Assembly: GCF_008039565.1 (NCBI RefSeq)
Contig: NZ_VDUX01000006.1
Location: 1 to 64,000, forward strand
Reading direction: 5' to 3'
Length of the DNA: 64,000 nt
Origin: Aeromicrobium terrae
GTDB lineage: Bacteria > Actinomycetota > Actinomycetes > Propionibacteriales > Nocardioidaceae
The translations under genes and the position numbers were made by a program. The notes under the pieces are model-generated. The model saw only the letters and a program-made list of their open reading frames with translations. It was not told the origin of the DNA and searched no databases. How positions within the stretch are numbered: the first letter of the stretch is position 1; each line of letters begins with the position of its first letter. Positions 51,591 to 62,644 of this stretch are shown piece after piece.

Positions 51591-52754
51591 ATGCGGAACC
51601 GTCATCTTCACGCTCGGCTGCGTCGCGCCACCGCGACCGTCGGCGTCGCCGCGGCCGCCGTCATGGGGTCCGCGCTCACGCTCGCGCCCGCTGCGCTCGC
51701 CGACGACACCGGCACGACGCCGGACCCGGCCGACCAGACCGTCGAGGTCCCGCCGCCGGCGGACACCCCGCCGCCGCCTGAGACGCCCGCCGATCCCGGC
51801 AGCGACGAGCCCGCCGATCCCCCGGCGGACGACCGGGTCGAGGAGACGCCGGACCCGGCTGTCGGTGGCGAGACGGCCGAGGAGCCGGAGCAGCCGACCC
51901 CGGAGAAGCGCTCGACCGCAGCCGTGGCTGCCGCCGTCGAGCCCGACTTCGGCTACAACAAGTTCCGCGTCGGCGTGCAGATCGAGGACGGCCGGTACGT
52001 CCCCGACGGCGTCACCACACTCGGCAGCCAGATCCGGATCACGGAGACCGGCCCCAACGTGCCCGGCGGCGAGGTCACCGCCACCTGCACGACGACGCTC
52101 GTCGACGACGTCGACCCGACCACCACGTACTGCGAAAGTCTCAACGGCGACAGCGGTACACCGCTGGACGACTTCGTCCTGGCGAACTTCGGCGACTCGG
52201 TCACGATCACACAGATCACCGTCAACGGTGGGTTGCGCATCGTCGACGGCACCAAGATCGACGTGCCCAGCTGCGATCCGGAAGAGTCCCAGAACTGCCT
52301 CTTCAACGGCGGCGACATCCTCCTGACCGACGCGCCCCTGCCACCTGACGCCGCCGACGACGAGACCTGCGTCGACCCGGGCGAGCCGGTAAGCATCGAC
52401 GTGCTGGACAACGACACCCTGCGCGGCGCCCCGCTGACGGACCTCGAGGTGACCCTCGACCCGGACCAGGGCAGCGCGAGCGTCACCGGCAGCGGCGACG
52501 ACCGCAAGATCCGGTTCGCGCCGAGCCCGAGCTTCAGCGGCTCCGACTCCTTCGACTACCGCATCACCACGGACAACGGCAGCGCCGACGCCACGGTCGA
52601 CGTCACGCGGTGCCCGGAGCCTGAGGCCGTCCTGCCCGACACCGGCGGCGGCGACCCGTGGGTCCTCGGCACCGGGCTCGCCCTGGTCGTCGGTGGCGGC
52701 GCACTCGTCGCGGCCGGCAGCCGCCGGCGTCTCGAGCTCAGTGTCACCGACTGA
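51591..52754 (+). CDS. Secreted surface protein with LPxTG-like sorting signal
   Basis: A 387-residue protein. Signal peptide (residues ~1-38, ending APAALADD), a long Pro/Glu/Asp-rich stalk (~39-110), a beta-rich domain (EPDFGYNKFRVGVQIEDGRYVP) and a cadherin/Ig-like repeat (DVLDNDTLRGAPLTDLEVTLDPDQGSASVTGSGDDRKIRFAPSPSFSGSDSFDYRIT). It ends with a sorting signal, LPDTGGGDPWVLG, hydrophobic helix and basic tail. A class-type sortase would link it to the wall; none lies in this window. The 81-base gap upstream shows no strong promoter to my eye. It overlaps the next gene by 14 bases. Confidence 0.82.
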   Translation: MRNRHLHARLRRATATVGVAAAAVMGSALTLAPAALADDTGTTPDPADQTVEVPPPADTPPPPETPADPGSDEPADPPADDRVEETPDPAVGGETAEEPEQPTPEKRSTAAVAAAVEPDFGYNKFRVGVQIEDGRYVPDGVTTLGSQIRITETGPNVPGGEVTATCTTTLVDDVDPTTTYCESLNGDSGTPLDDFVLANFGDSVTITQITVNGGLRIVDGTKIDVPSCDPEESQNCLFNGGDILLTDAPLPPDAADDETCVDPGEPVSIDVLDNDTLRGAPLTDLEVTLDPDQGSASVTGSGDDRKIRFAPSPSFSGSDSFDYRITTDNGSADATVDVTRCPEPEAVLPDTGGGDPWVLGTGLALVVGGGALVAAGSRRRLELSVTD

Positions 52755-53388
52755 CGACTCCGCCACCGACTGGTGGCACTGCTGGGCCCGCCGCGAGGAC
52801 GGGACGTTCGCCTGGTTCGCCGGGGTGCACACCGACGCCCATGCACGCGGTGAGCGGGTCGAGCTGCCCGAGGCGGAGGCGCGTGAGGCCGCGGGTAACG
52901 ATGTCCACTGCGTCGCCCACTTCGACGCCGACGGCCGCGTCGTCCGACTCGAGATCCCGCGCGCGGCCGCGCCCAAGGCACCACCCCTGTGGTTCGTGGA
53001 GGCGCCGGAACCGGACGGAAGGCCTCCGGCCACCAGCCTCGTCGCGTTCACGGGGCACGACGTCCTCGACGGCACGCTGCTGGACGGGACGTCGCTCGCG
53101 GACGTCGAGGTGACCAGCGCCGACCAGGTCGCCGCCGTCCGCTGGTACCCGGAGACCGGCGAGGGCGACCAGGTCTACGTCCAGCCGGACTGGCGTCGTC
53201 GCGGCATCGCCGGCGCCATCGTCACCGCGGCGAGCACCCTGACCGTGGCGCGCGGCAAGCCGCCGATGTGGAGCGACGGGCAGCGCACGGCGATGGGCGA
53301 CCGGTGGCTCAAGGCCAGCCCGTGGTCGCACCGCGGCGCCGAGCTGACCCACATGGCTCCACCGATGACGCCGATCGAGAAGCGCTAG
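52741..53388 (+). CDS. Putative GNAT-like protein
   Basis: A 215-residue protein. The last third contains VYVQPDWRRRGIAGAIVTAASTLTVARG, which matches the acetyl-CoA loop (Q/R-x-x-G-x-G/A) and following helix of GNAT enzymes. The N-terminal part (WWHCWARREDGTFAWFAGVH) is not recognised. Start assigned to the GTG at 52741, inside the end of the previous gene (14-base overlap); a longer start at 52693 would overlap more. Substrate unknown; assignment is moderate. Confidence 0.65.
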   Translation: MSPTDDSATDWWHCWARREDGTFAWFAGVHTDAHARGERVELPEAEAREAAGNDVHCVAHFDADGRVVRLEIPRAAAPKAPPLWFVEAPEPDGRPPATSLVAFTGHDVLDGTLLDGTSLADVEVTSADQVAAVRWYPETGEGDQVYVQPDWRRRGIAGAIVTAASTLTVARGKPPMWSDGQRTAMGDRWLKASPWSHRGAELTHMAPPMTPIEKR

Positions 53389-53855
53389 CGGCCGATCCGC
53401 GTGCGGGCGGTGTCGCTGCCGCTCCCGACGGGGAACACCCGCCCGGCCTTCATCAGCCCGATGTCCGGCATGTTCTGGTAGACGGCCTCGTACTCACCGG
53501 CGCGGACCGCGTAGGTCTCGTGCCAGATGCCGGCGTGCCGGTTCTTGTCCTGCTTCCGCCGGTACCAGTCGAGCCACACGGGGCGGTGCAGGCGCTCCAT
53601 GCTCCGCGAGTAGCGCTCGAGGTCGTCGAACGAGCGCCAGTACTGCACGATGACCCCGAACGGGCCACCGTGCTGGTGGAAGCCGAGCAGTCCGATCTCC
53701 GGGTTCTCCTCGACCTCCTTGAGCATCTTGCGCATCGTCGAGAGCAGGCGGACGGCACGCAGCCCGCGCAGGCCGAGGCGGGCGCCGATGATGAAGACGA
53801 TGAAGTCGCCGTCGATCTGGACGCTCTGCCGCCCTTCATGGATCGTCTTGCCCAT
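53385..53855 (-). CDS. DUF4188 (monooxygenase-like) protein
   Basis: A 156-residue protein resembling the DUF4188 family: HQHGGPFGVIVQYWRSFDDLERYSRSMERLHRPVWLDWYRR, then HAGIWHETYAVRAGEYEAVYQNMP. Family members are annotated as monooxygenase-like dimeric alpha/beta barrel proteins of unconfirmed function. TAAGGT (53862-53867, minus strand) lies six bases before the ATG, so it is probably leaderless. It overlaps the convergent GNAT-like gene by four bases and is divergent from the NTF2-like gene. Confidence 0.8.
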   Translation of the reverse strand: MGKTIHEGRQSVQIDGDFIVFIIGARLGLRGLRAVRLLSTMRKMLKEVEENPEIGLLGFHQHGGPFGVIVQYWRSFDDLERYSRSMERLHRPVWLDWYRRKQDKNRHAGIWHETYAVRAGEYEAVYQNMPDIGLMKAGRVFPVGSGSDTARTRIGR

Positions 53856-53883
53856 GGAGAAACCTTAGTTCGACAATCACGGC

Positions 53884-54366
53884 ATGAGCATCGTCATCGG
53901 GATCCTCATCGGCGTCGTCGGGTTCGTCGTGCTGCGCATCGTCTTCGCGCGACTGCTGTTGGCGAAGCTGCGGCGCGACGTCGCGACCATGGCGGCCGGC
54001 GACCACCGCCCCTTGCTGAACGGCTACGCGAAGGACGCCGTCCTCGTCTTCACCGAGGGCGACCACCGCTGGTCCGGCACCTACCGCGGCCGCGACGAGA
54101 TCGGACGGTTCCTCGAGGACTTCGTCCGCTACGGCCTGAAGGGCGAGATCACCGACCTCTGGACGGGCGGCTGGCCGTGGTCGATGACGATCCTCGCCGC
54201 CTTCGACGACCACGCCGACGACGAGCAGGGCAATCGTGTGTACGAGAACCACACGATCCTGAAGTGCCGCACGCGCTGGGGGAAGATCGTCCACCAGGAG
54301 GACTTCTACGTCGACACCGTGCGCATGGTCGCGTTCGACCGCAACCTCACCGCTCGCGGCCTGTGA
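53884..54366 (+). CDS. Membrane-anchored NTF2/SnoaL-like protein
   Basis: A 160-residue protein with one N-terminal membrane helix (MSIVIGILIGVVGFVVLRIVFARLLL) and an NTF2/SnoaL-like domain (DVATMAAGDHRPLLNGYAKDAVLVFTEGDHRWSGTYRGRDEIGRFLEDFV, then YENHTILKCRTRWGKIVHQEDFYVDTVRM). The fold holds small ligands or acts as a cyclase/isomerase; the role here is unknown. GACAAT (53872-53877) is six bases before the ATG. Its short gap to convergent hspR is six bases. The start context CGGCATGAGC resembles the cassette repeat but is just a start codon. Confidence 0.75.
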   Translation: MSIVIGILIGVVGFVVLRIVFARLLLAKLRRDVATMAAGDHRPLLNGYAKDAVLVFTEGDHRWSGTYRGRDEIGRFLEDFVRYGLKGEITDLWTGGWPWSMTILAAFDDHADDEQGNRVYENHTILKCRTRWGKIVHQEDFYVDTVRMVAFDRNLTARGL

Positions 54367-54372
54367 CGTGGG

Positions 54373-54738
54373 TCAGCGCTGGCGCCAGAGGGTGACCTGC
54401 GTGCTCCGCATCGGGACCGGGAGGTTCTGGACCGTGGCCAGCTGAGCCTGCAGCTCCGCGACCTTCTGCTGGAGCGCGGCGACCTGGTTCTCCAGCTCGA
54501 TGACGCGCTTGACGCCCTCGAGGCCGAGGCCCTCCGCGGAGAGGCGGGCGACCTGGCGGAGCAGCTCGATGTCGCGCAGCGAGTAGCGGCGACCGCCGCC
54601 CCCGGTGCGGCCGGCCTGGACGAGACCGAGGCGGTCGTAGGTGCGAAGGGTCTGCGGGTGCAAGCCGGACAGCTCGGCCGCGACGCTGATCACGAAGACC
54701 TTCGCCTCCGGTCCGGGCGCTCCCAAGGGCTGACTCAT
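54373..54738 (-). CDS. hspR: HspR heat-shock repressor (MerR family)
   Basis: A 121-residue MerR-type repressor. The N-terminal winged helix (FVISVAAELSGLHPQTLRTYDRLGLVQAGRTGGGGRRYSLRDIELLRQV) and the C-terminal coiled coil (LENQVAALQQKVAELQAQLATV) are typical of HspR, which binds HAIR boxes with DnaK as co-repressor. Its ATG overlaps the dnaJ stop (ATGA), so it is the last gene of dnaK-grpE-dnaJ-hspR. HAIR boxes before dnaK (58392) and clpB (19777) are in this window. Confidence 0.93.
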   Translation of the reverse strand: MSQPLGAPGPEAKVFVISVAAELSGLHPQTLRTYDRLGLVQAGRTGGGGRRYSLRDIELLRQVARLSAEGLGLEGVKRVIELENQVAALQQKVAELQAQLATVQNLPVPMRSTQVTLWRQR

Positions 54739-55889
54739 CGTGCCTCCTCCATCAGCGTGGCACGCGGATCGTCGGTGCCACGGGCGGCGCGCAGGGCCTC
54801 CACGGCGGCGCGCGCCTCGTCGTCGAGCTCGGGCGGCACCTGCACGTCGACGGTGACGAGGAGGTCGCCGCGGCCCCCATTCTTTCCAGCACTGCCCTTG
54901 ATCGGCGCGCCCTTGCCCTTGGCGCGGAACGTGCGGCCGCTCGGCGTGCCGGGTGGAATCTTGATCGAGACCGGCGGACCGTCGAGCGTCGGCACCGAGA
55001 TGGTCGCGCCGAGCGCGGCCTCGTCGAAGGCGACCGGCACCGTGATGGTGAGATGGTCGCCCTTGCGCCCGAAGACCTTGTGCTTCTCGACGTGCACGAC
55101 GAGGTAGAGGTCGCCGTCGGGTGCCGGGCCCTCGCCGCGACCCCCCTTGCCCTTCAACCGGATGCGCTGGCCGTCCTTCACCCCGGCGGGGACACGGACC
55201 TGGAGGGTCCGGCTGGACGGGGCACGACCGGAACCGTGGCAGGTGGCGCACGGGTCCTCGACGATCATGCCGCGACCGCGGCACTGGTCGCACGGCTCGG
55301 TCATCGCGAAGACGCCGCCGCTCGTGCCGGTCTGCATGCCGCTGCCCTGACACTTCGGGCACACCTTGGGGACGGTGCCCGGTCGCGCGCCCGTGCCGTG
55401 ACACGTGGGGCACGCATCGTCGGACGTCATGCGCAGCGGGAGCGTGGCCCCCTCGACGGCCTGCTGGAACGTGATGGTGGCCTCGGTCTCGATGTCGTCG
55501 CCCCGACGACCCTGCGGCGCGCGGCGGCCCCCACGGCCGCGACCGCCGCCCCCGCCGAAGATGCCGCCCAGCAGGTCGCTGAGGTCGAAGTCGACGCCGG
55601 GACCCGCGCCGAAGCCGCCCCCGGGTGCGCCCTGGAAGCCGCCGCGAAACTGCCCGAACAGCGTGCGCTGCTCGTCGTACTCCTTGCGCTTCTCCGGCGA
55701 GGACAGCACGCCGTACGCCTCGGAGACCTCCTTGAAGCGCTCCTCGGCGGCCTTGTTGCCGGGGTTGGAGTCGGGGTGGTTGTCGCGCGCCAGCTTCCGG
55801 TAGGCCTTCTTGATCTCGGCCTGCGACGCGGTCTTGGAGACCCCGAGCGTCTTGTAGAAGTCCTTGCTCGCCCAGTCACTGGATGCCAC
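54735..55889 (-). CDS. dnaJ: DnaJ co-chaperone
   Basis: A 384-residue J-protein. J domain with the HPD motif ([22 protein letters not shown]), Gly/Phe-rich linker ([16 protein letters not shown]), four zinc-binding CxxCxGxG repeats ([32 protein letters not shown]) and the C-terminal substrate-binding domains. It stimulates DnaK ATPase and delivers clients. It overlaps hspR downstream by four bases and follows grpE by 14 bases. Confidence 0.96.
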   Translation of the reverse strand: MASSDWASKDFYKTLGVSKTASQAEIKKAYRKLARDNHPDSNPGNKAAEERFKEVSEAYGVLSSPEKRKEYDEQRTLFGQFRGGFQGAPGGGFGAGPGVDFDLSDLLGGIFGGGGGRGRGGRRAPQGRRGDDIETEATITFQQAVEGATLPLRMTSDDACPTCHGTGARPGTVPKVCPKCQGSGMQTGTSGGVFAMTEPCDQCRGRGMIVEDPCATCHGSGRAPSSRTLQVRVPAGVKDGQRIRLKGKGGRGEGPAPDGDLYLVVHVEKHKVFGRKGDHLTITVPVAFDEAALGATISVPTLDGPPVSIKIPPGTPSGRTFRAKGKGAPIKGSAGKNGGRGDLLVTVDVQVPPELDDEARAAVEALRAARGTDDPRATLMEEAR

Positions 55890-55903
55890 GACAACTCACC
55901 CCC

Positions 55904-58383
<2,480 letters not shown>

Positions 58384-58391
58384 TCAGATGA

Positions 58392-58412
58392 CTTGAGTCT
58401 AATCGTATCAAC
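58392..58412 (-). promoter_or_regulatory. HAIR-like box upstream of dnaK
   Basis: CTTGAGT (58392-58398), seven bases, TATCAAC (58406-58412). The left half is perfect for the HspR consensus and the right half matches four of seven bases. A further CTTGAG half-site is at 58369-58374. Position fits feedback control of the operon by HspR. Confidence 0.6.
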
Positions 58413-58468
58413 TTCATCCACGGGGTCGTCATTCCCCCTGGCAGGGCGAATTTTGGAAGACTGCCGGC

Positions 58469-58861
58469 ATGAGCGACGCGGTGGTACGACGGGTGCGGGC
58501 GGAGCTGATCGAGCTCGCGGTCGACCAGATCTCCAAGCCCATCGCGCACGAGTTCGACATCCGGATCGAGCTCGCCGAGGACGACGGGGAGGCCGACGTG
58601 GTCGTCGAGGCGGCGTCCCGGTCGGTGCGTCCGGTCGTCACCCAGATCCTCGTCAGCGTGCGGCTCGACGGCGACACGATCGTCGTCTCCCGCGACGGCG
58701 GCGCGCAACGGGTCGAGGCCGACCTCACGGAGGCCGAGCCCGACATCGCGACGTCCTTCCGGCACCGGCTCAGCGACTTCGTCGCCGGCTGCATCGCCGC
58801 CGCCCTCTCCCGCCTCAACGCGGAGATGCAACGACGCCTCGGCGGGTACGGCGGTTCGTAG
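58469..58861 (+). CDS. Small soluble protein of unknown function
   Basis: A 130-residue cytoplasmic protein: long N-terminal helix (AVVRRVRAELIELAVDQISKPIAHEFDIRIEL), acidic beta segments (DDGEADVVVEAASRSVRPVVTQILVSVRLDGDTIVVSRDG), then a C-terminal helical region. No family is recognised. It lies between the dnaK promoter and a convergent P450 gene. The ATG at 58469 is the first start downstream of a purine-poor leader and shows AAGACT six bases upstream, a -10-like hexamer. The CGGCATGAGCG at its start is coincidental with the cassette repeat; no pairing arm is present. Confidence 0.6.
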   Translation: MSDAVVRRVRAELIELAVDQISKPIAHEFDIRIELAEDDGEADVVVEAASRSVRPVVTQILVSVRLDGDTIVVSRDGGAQRVEADLTEAEPDIATSFRHRLSDFVAGCIAAALSRLNAEMQRRLGGYGGS

Positions 58862-58886
58862 CGATCGACACCTGCGTCAGTCGACG

Positions 58887-60203
58887 TCAGCGAGGAAGGA
58901 AGTGGATCCGGAAGCCGAACGCGTCGAGGCCGTACGGGAGCGGCTGGGACTCGTCGAGCGTCGCCCCCACCAGCTCCGGGGTCCTCTTGTCCACGACGCT
59001 CGCGAGGAACGCCTGACCGAGGAAGACGGACAGGCCGGCGCCCGGGCAGCCCTGGGGGCCGTGGCTGAAGAAGTTGAACAGCCAGCTCTCGCCGGCGTCG
59101 CCTCCGGACCACTCGCCCGGGGCGAACCGGTCGGCGAAAGGCACCCGGTCGCGGTTGCGGTGGTTGAAGACGTTGTAGATGAGGACCTGCGTCCCTTCGG
59201 GGACGACCTGACCACCGGGCATCTCGACGTCGCGCGTGGTGACCCGGCCGAACAGCGCGGTGGTCGGCCACAGGCGCATGGTGTCGAGCAGGCACCCGGC
59301 GACGTAGTCGAGACCCGCGACGTAGCCCGCATCCCTCGTGTCCACGCGTCCGACCTCGGCTCGCGCCTCGTGCAGCTGCTCGGGGTGCGTGGCCAGCAGC
59401 GCGAGCGTGCGGAACAGGTTGAGCGCGAGGGTGTCGCCCATCGCGAACAGCCAGTGGATGACCTGGCCGGCCGCATCGACGTCGCCCGGCGCGTCCGCGA
59501 CCAGACCGGCGAGGCTCTTCGGGTCGCCCGCCTCCACGTAGGTGCGCAGGTGCGCGACGAAGTCGTCGTACCCCGCCGCAGGCTTGCCGGGCTGCTTGTT
59601 GCCGGCGGCCATCAGCTCGCCGAGCTGACGGGTCAGCCCGAGATCTCCGGCGGCGTCGTCGCCGAGGACGACGCGTCGGGTGACCCGGGCGAAGGCGTCG
59701 TTGACGTCCTCCCAGCCCACCTCCTCCAGCGCGACCAGCCCGGCCACCGCGTCGGTCACCACGTCGAGGAAGACCGGGCCCAGCGGGTGCAGCGGCGCAC
59801 CTGTCGCGAGGACGTGCTCGGCGAACGCACGCCGCGTCCGCCACAGGTCGCCGCGGGAGATCGTCAGGGCGTCGGGCTGGAACGCGGCCATGCCCTTGCG
59901 CTTGGCCTCGGGGTCGGACGCGAACGGGTCCGGCGAGCCGCCCAGCACGTGCTCGATGTCGGCCGGGTCGGTGAGCAGGAGCGCCTCGTCAGTGGCGACG
60001 CGGACGTAGAACGGGTCGGTCCCGAGCCGCTCCACCAGCCCCGCCACCAGCGCGTACCCCTGCGCCTCGGCCTTCGCGATCGCCGCGACCTTGGTCGGCA
60101 GCTCGCGCTTCTTGAACAGTCCCTGCACGACGTTCGGCAGGCCGACCTGGGCGGTGAACCGCACCCCCTCGACGACCGACGCGTGCCGATACTCGGCTAC
60201 CAC
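58887..60203 (-). CDS. Cytochrome P450 (oxylipin-type candidate)
   Basis: A 438-residue P450 with the heme-binding motif FFSHGPQGCPGAGLS (Cys thiolate). The normally invariant K-helix ExxR motif reads DTMR (Asp near residue 306), and the I-helix reads FAMGDT instead of the usual AGxDT. Both features recall P450s that rearrange hydroperoxides without external electron supply. The GTG at 60203 overlaps the stop of the heme peroxidase gene upstream by seven bases, so the two are coupled. If it needs electrons, fprA at 34213 could supply them. Substrate unknown. Confidence 0.85.
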   Translation of the reverse strand: MVAEYRHASVVEGVRFTAQVGLPNVVQGLFKKRELPTKVAAIAKAEAQGYALVAGLVERLGTDPFYVRVATDEALLLTDPADIEHVLGGSPDPFASDPEAKRKGMAAFQPDALTISRGDLWRTRRAFAEHVLATGAPLHPLGPVFLDVVTDAVAGLVALEEVGWEDVNDAFARVTRRVVLGDDAAGDLGLTRQLGELMAAGNKQPGKPAAGYDDFVAHLRTYVEAGDPKSLAGLVADAPGDVDAAGQVIHWLFAMGDTLALNLFRTLALLATHPEQLHEARAEVGRVDTRDAGYVAGLDYVAGCLLDTMRLWPTTALFGRVTTRDVEMPGGQVVPEGTQVLIYNVFNHRNRDRVPFADRFAPGEWSGGDAGESWLFNFFSHGPQGCPGAGLSVFLGQAFLASVVDKRTPELVGATLDESQPLPYGLDAFGFRIHFLPR

Positions 60204-62011
60204 GGCATGTACGCCTTGACCGTGTCCGCGACACGGACCACTGGGTTCTTCCCGCCCGGCGCAGGGCTGCCGAGCTTCGGCCACGGCGCGAACACCCGCT
60301 CGACGTCACCGATCACCGGCTGCAGCTCCGGGTAGTGGCGCAGCAGCACGTCCTTCATCGAGGTGTTGTTCACCCAGTCGAAGCCGACCTTCGTGTAGAC
60401 CTCCGGGCGGAAGTCGGTGGTGAAGAACCGGTCGCTCTTGAGCCGCCGCGACGCCATCAGGATGAAGATGCGGAACGCGGTGTCGGAGAACCCGAAGCCC
60501 TTCGGCGGCTTCTCCGCGTACATGCCGACCTGCAGGTCCACCGCGTCGACGTCGCCGTTGTAGACCTCGTAGATCTCCCGTGCCCAGGTGGGATTGGGCG
60601 TCAGCTGGTCGAACGTCTTGCGCCGTGGCATCCGCAGCGCCTCGCGGAAGTCGTTGTAGCGGGGGACGCCGCGCTCGCGGTCGCGGACGATGTCGAGCGT
60701 CGCGAGGTCGGTGACCTGCCCGTCGATCCGCGTGAGCTTCCGCAGCGCGTTCGGGTAGTTGTGCAGGCACACGGCGCCGGCGCTCGCGAGGCCGAACGAG
60801 TACCAGAGGTCGCCCATCTGGTGCCGGTCCATGACGTCGCGCGTGCTGCGGCCCTGGATGTCGGTGAAGTCGAACGTCTCGAGCAGCTCACCGGACTCGA
60901 GCGAGTGGAACTCCCACTCGTCGGGGATCAACGGGTGCATGCGGTAGACGGAGACGAACTCCTCGGTGAGCGAGAACGGCGCCGAGTGGTGGTCCTTCGT
61001 CGAGCCGACGATGCCGCTCAGCGCCTCGCTGTCGCCGACGCGGCCGACGCGGTCGCGGAACGTCTCGCCGAGCGCGCCGTACCAGTTGGCGTTCATGCCG
61101 ATCTGCAGCGCCGGGTGGCGGAGCACGCAGGTGGTCCACTCGACGGTGTGGATCTTCGCGATCAGGGCGGCGATGACCAGCCAGGCGACCTCGAACAGCC
61201 GCTGGTCGTCGAAGCTGGGGTAGTTCTTCTTCAGCTCGTCGCAGACGGCGTTGTGCTCGCGCGCGAACAGCGTGTGCAGCAGGCCCATCCCGACCCACCA
61301 GTTCTCGCGCATGCCGGTGATGTCGAGGCCCGCCTCGTCCGGGTTCATGCTCGGGGGCAGCCGCCCGTCGTCGTTGATCTTGACCTTGCCGTCGACGAAC
61401 GTCCGCACCTCGCTCTGCCGGTCCGGGCCACTGCCGTAGATCTGCGACGCGTCCCACCAGTGCGTCTCGGTGTTCGCGTACAGCGGCGCGCGGTCGCGCG
61501 GGTTCGGCGGCGAGCCGGCCAGCGGCTGCGTCGTGCGGATGCGCATCGGGCGCTCCGGCCAGTCGTCGCCGTCGCGCACCGGCACCTCGATGACGTCGTC
61601 CGGAAGTCCGTTGCCGTGGAAGAACCAGTTGTGGTTCTCGAACTGGAGCCAGGCGGCGGCGAGGGCGTTGATGATGCCGGCCGGCTTGAACTCGTCGCGC
61701 GCCATCAGCCGCTCGCTGATCAGCCGGGGGTTCGGCTCGAGCAGCCGCCGGCGGTCCGGCTTGGTCAGGTGCAGCGGCACGTTCCGCCCGAACCCAGTCC
61801 CGCTGGCGCCGATCATCGGGTCGTCGAGGTCGTTCCAGGTGCCGTCCGGCGTGCGCGCCCGGAGGACCTCCTCGGTGGGCTTCGCGCCGTCCGTCTTGGG
61901 TCGCATCTTCGGCGCCTCGAAGAGGTTCTTGTCGCGAAGCTCCGCCCGCAGCCTCGCGAGACTCCCCGTCTGCAGGATCAACGAGGGGTACTCGTACCAC
62001 TGCGGGCTCAT
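60197..62011 (-). CDS. Animal-type heme peroxidase / fatty acid dioxygenase-like enzyme
   Basis: A 604-residue heme protein of the peroxidase-cyclooxygenase superfamily, with features of plant alpha-dioxygenase and the dioxygenase half of fungal Ppo proteins. The distal heme region is WLQFENHNWFFHG (His about 127). The catalytic Tyr and proximal His lie in EEFVSVYRMHPLIPDEW (Tyr about 356, His about 359). The rest is helical, without signal peptide or membrane helix. It would oxygenate a fatty acid to a hydroperoxide, which the overlapping P450 could then convert. TAACTT (62019-62024, minus strand) lies seven bases before the ATG, so it is probably leaderless. Confidence 0.85.
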   Translation of the reverse strand: MSPQWYEYPSLILQTGSLARLRAELRDKNLFEAPKMRPKTDGAKPTEEVLRARTPDGTWNDLDDPMIGASGTGFGRNVPLHLTKPDRRRLLEPNPRLISERLMARDEFKPAGIINALAAAWLQFENHNWFFHGNGLPDDVIEVPVRDGDDWPERPMRIRTTQPLAGSPPNPRDRAPLYANTETHWWDASQIYGSGPDRQSEVRTFVDGKVKINDDGRLPPSMNPDEAGLDITGMRENWWVGMGLLHTLFAREHNAVCDELKKNYPSFDDQRLFEVAWLVIAALIAKIHTVEWTTCVLRHPALQIGMNANWYGALGETFRDRVGRVGDSEALSGIVGSTKDHHSAPFSLTEEFVSVYRMHPLIPDEWEFHSLESGELLETFDFTDIQGRSTRDVMDRHQMGDLWYSFGLASAGAVCLHNYPNALRKLTRIDGQVTDLATLDIVRDRERGVPRYNDFREALRMPRRKTFDQLTPNPTWAREIYEVYNGDVDAVDLQVGMYAEKPPKGFGFSDTAFRIFILMASRRLKSDRFFTTDFRPEVYTKVGFDWVNNTSMKDVLLRHYPELQPVIGDVERVFAPWPKLGSPAPGGKNPVVRVADTVKAYMPW

Positions 62012-62025
62012 GAGGCGAAAGTTAG

Positions 62026-62041
62026 ACCTGTCTGAGCAGGT
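62026..62041. promoter_or_regulatory. Palindromic operator at the heme peroxidase promoter
   Basis: ACCTG-TCTGAG-CAGGT is an inverted repeat just upstream of the -10 hexamer at 62019-62024. It would lie within the promoter, so a repressor site is likely; the cognate regulator is not identified. Confidence 0.5.
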
Positions 62042-62080
62042 GACGGACCTTTTTGCAGAGAGTGGAGATCGTAACCCGAC

Positions 62081-62644
62081 TCATGGTCTCCAGGCCGGGT
62101 CCCGGCCGATGAAGCCGACCAGCCGCTCGTGAGCAGGGGCGTCGTCGGGCACCGGCACCTTCGCCCCGTACTGCCCGGAGGCCCTGAGCATCTCGTCGAT
62201 CGGCTGCATGCCGGCCAGCATCCGCTCCGCCTCGTCGGCGTCGAGAGTCTCGTCCTGGCCAGTGGCCCGCGCCAGGTCCCAGGTGTGCATGAACACGTCC
62301 GACGTGTAGAAGGCGTCGATCGCCGCGCTCAGCCGGTGACTGCCGGCGCGCGGGTGGGTGAACGGCCGGTCCGCGTCCGAGGCGTAGAGCAGGGCTTGGA
62401 CGGCAGCGGCGTGCGCGTCCCACGCCGCCACCGGGTCGTCGTCGACGGACGGGACCGCGCCGAGCTCCACCCCGCCGTCCCGCAGGAACGACGGGAACCA
62501 CTCGACGAGGTGCCGGACGACGTCACGCGCCGTCCAACCCTCGACGGGCGCCGGCGCCTCCCAGTCGCGGGCACCTCGCACCCGCTCCGCGAAGACGCCG
62601 GCCACCTCGCGGTGCCGCTCGGCCGGAGCCTCAGACAGAGCCAT
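62081..62644 (-). CDS. TIGR03086-type metal-binding protein (DinB/MDMPI-like)
   Basis: A 187-residue protein with the DinB-like four-helix fold: APAPVEGWTARDVVRHLVEWFPSFL at the N-terminal side, SAAIDAFYTSDVFMHTWDLARATGQD with metal-binding His residues, and PVPDDAPAHERLVGFIGRDPAWRP at the end. Such proteins (maleylpyruvate isomerase N-terminal fold) are thiol-dependent transferases or isomerases, often mycothiol-linked. Substrate unknown. Third gene of the ArsR operon; it overlaps the SRPBCC gene by 14 bases. Confidence 0.85.
   Translation of the reverse strand: MALSEAPAERHREVAGVFAERVRGARDWEAPAPVEGWTARDVVRHLVEWFPSFLRDGGVELGAVPSVDDDPVAAWDAHAAAVQALLYASDADRPFTHPRAGSHRLSAAIDAFYTSDVFMHTWDLARATGQDETLDADEAERMLAGMQPIDEMLRASGQYGAKVPVPDDAPAHERLVGFIGRDPAWRP

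Noticed and set aside
53880..53890. Possible extra copies of the cassette core (CGGCATGAGC here and at 58465-58475)
   Set aside because: Both are start codons of genes beginning Met-Ser; there is no left pairing arm and the following bases do not match the core.
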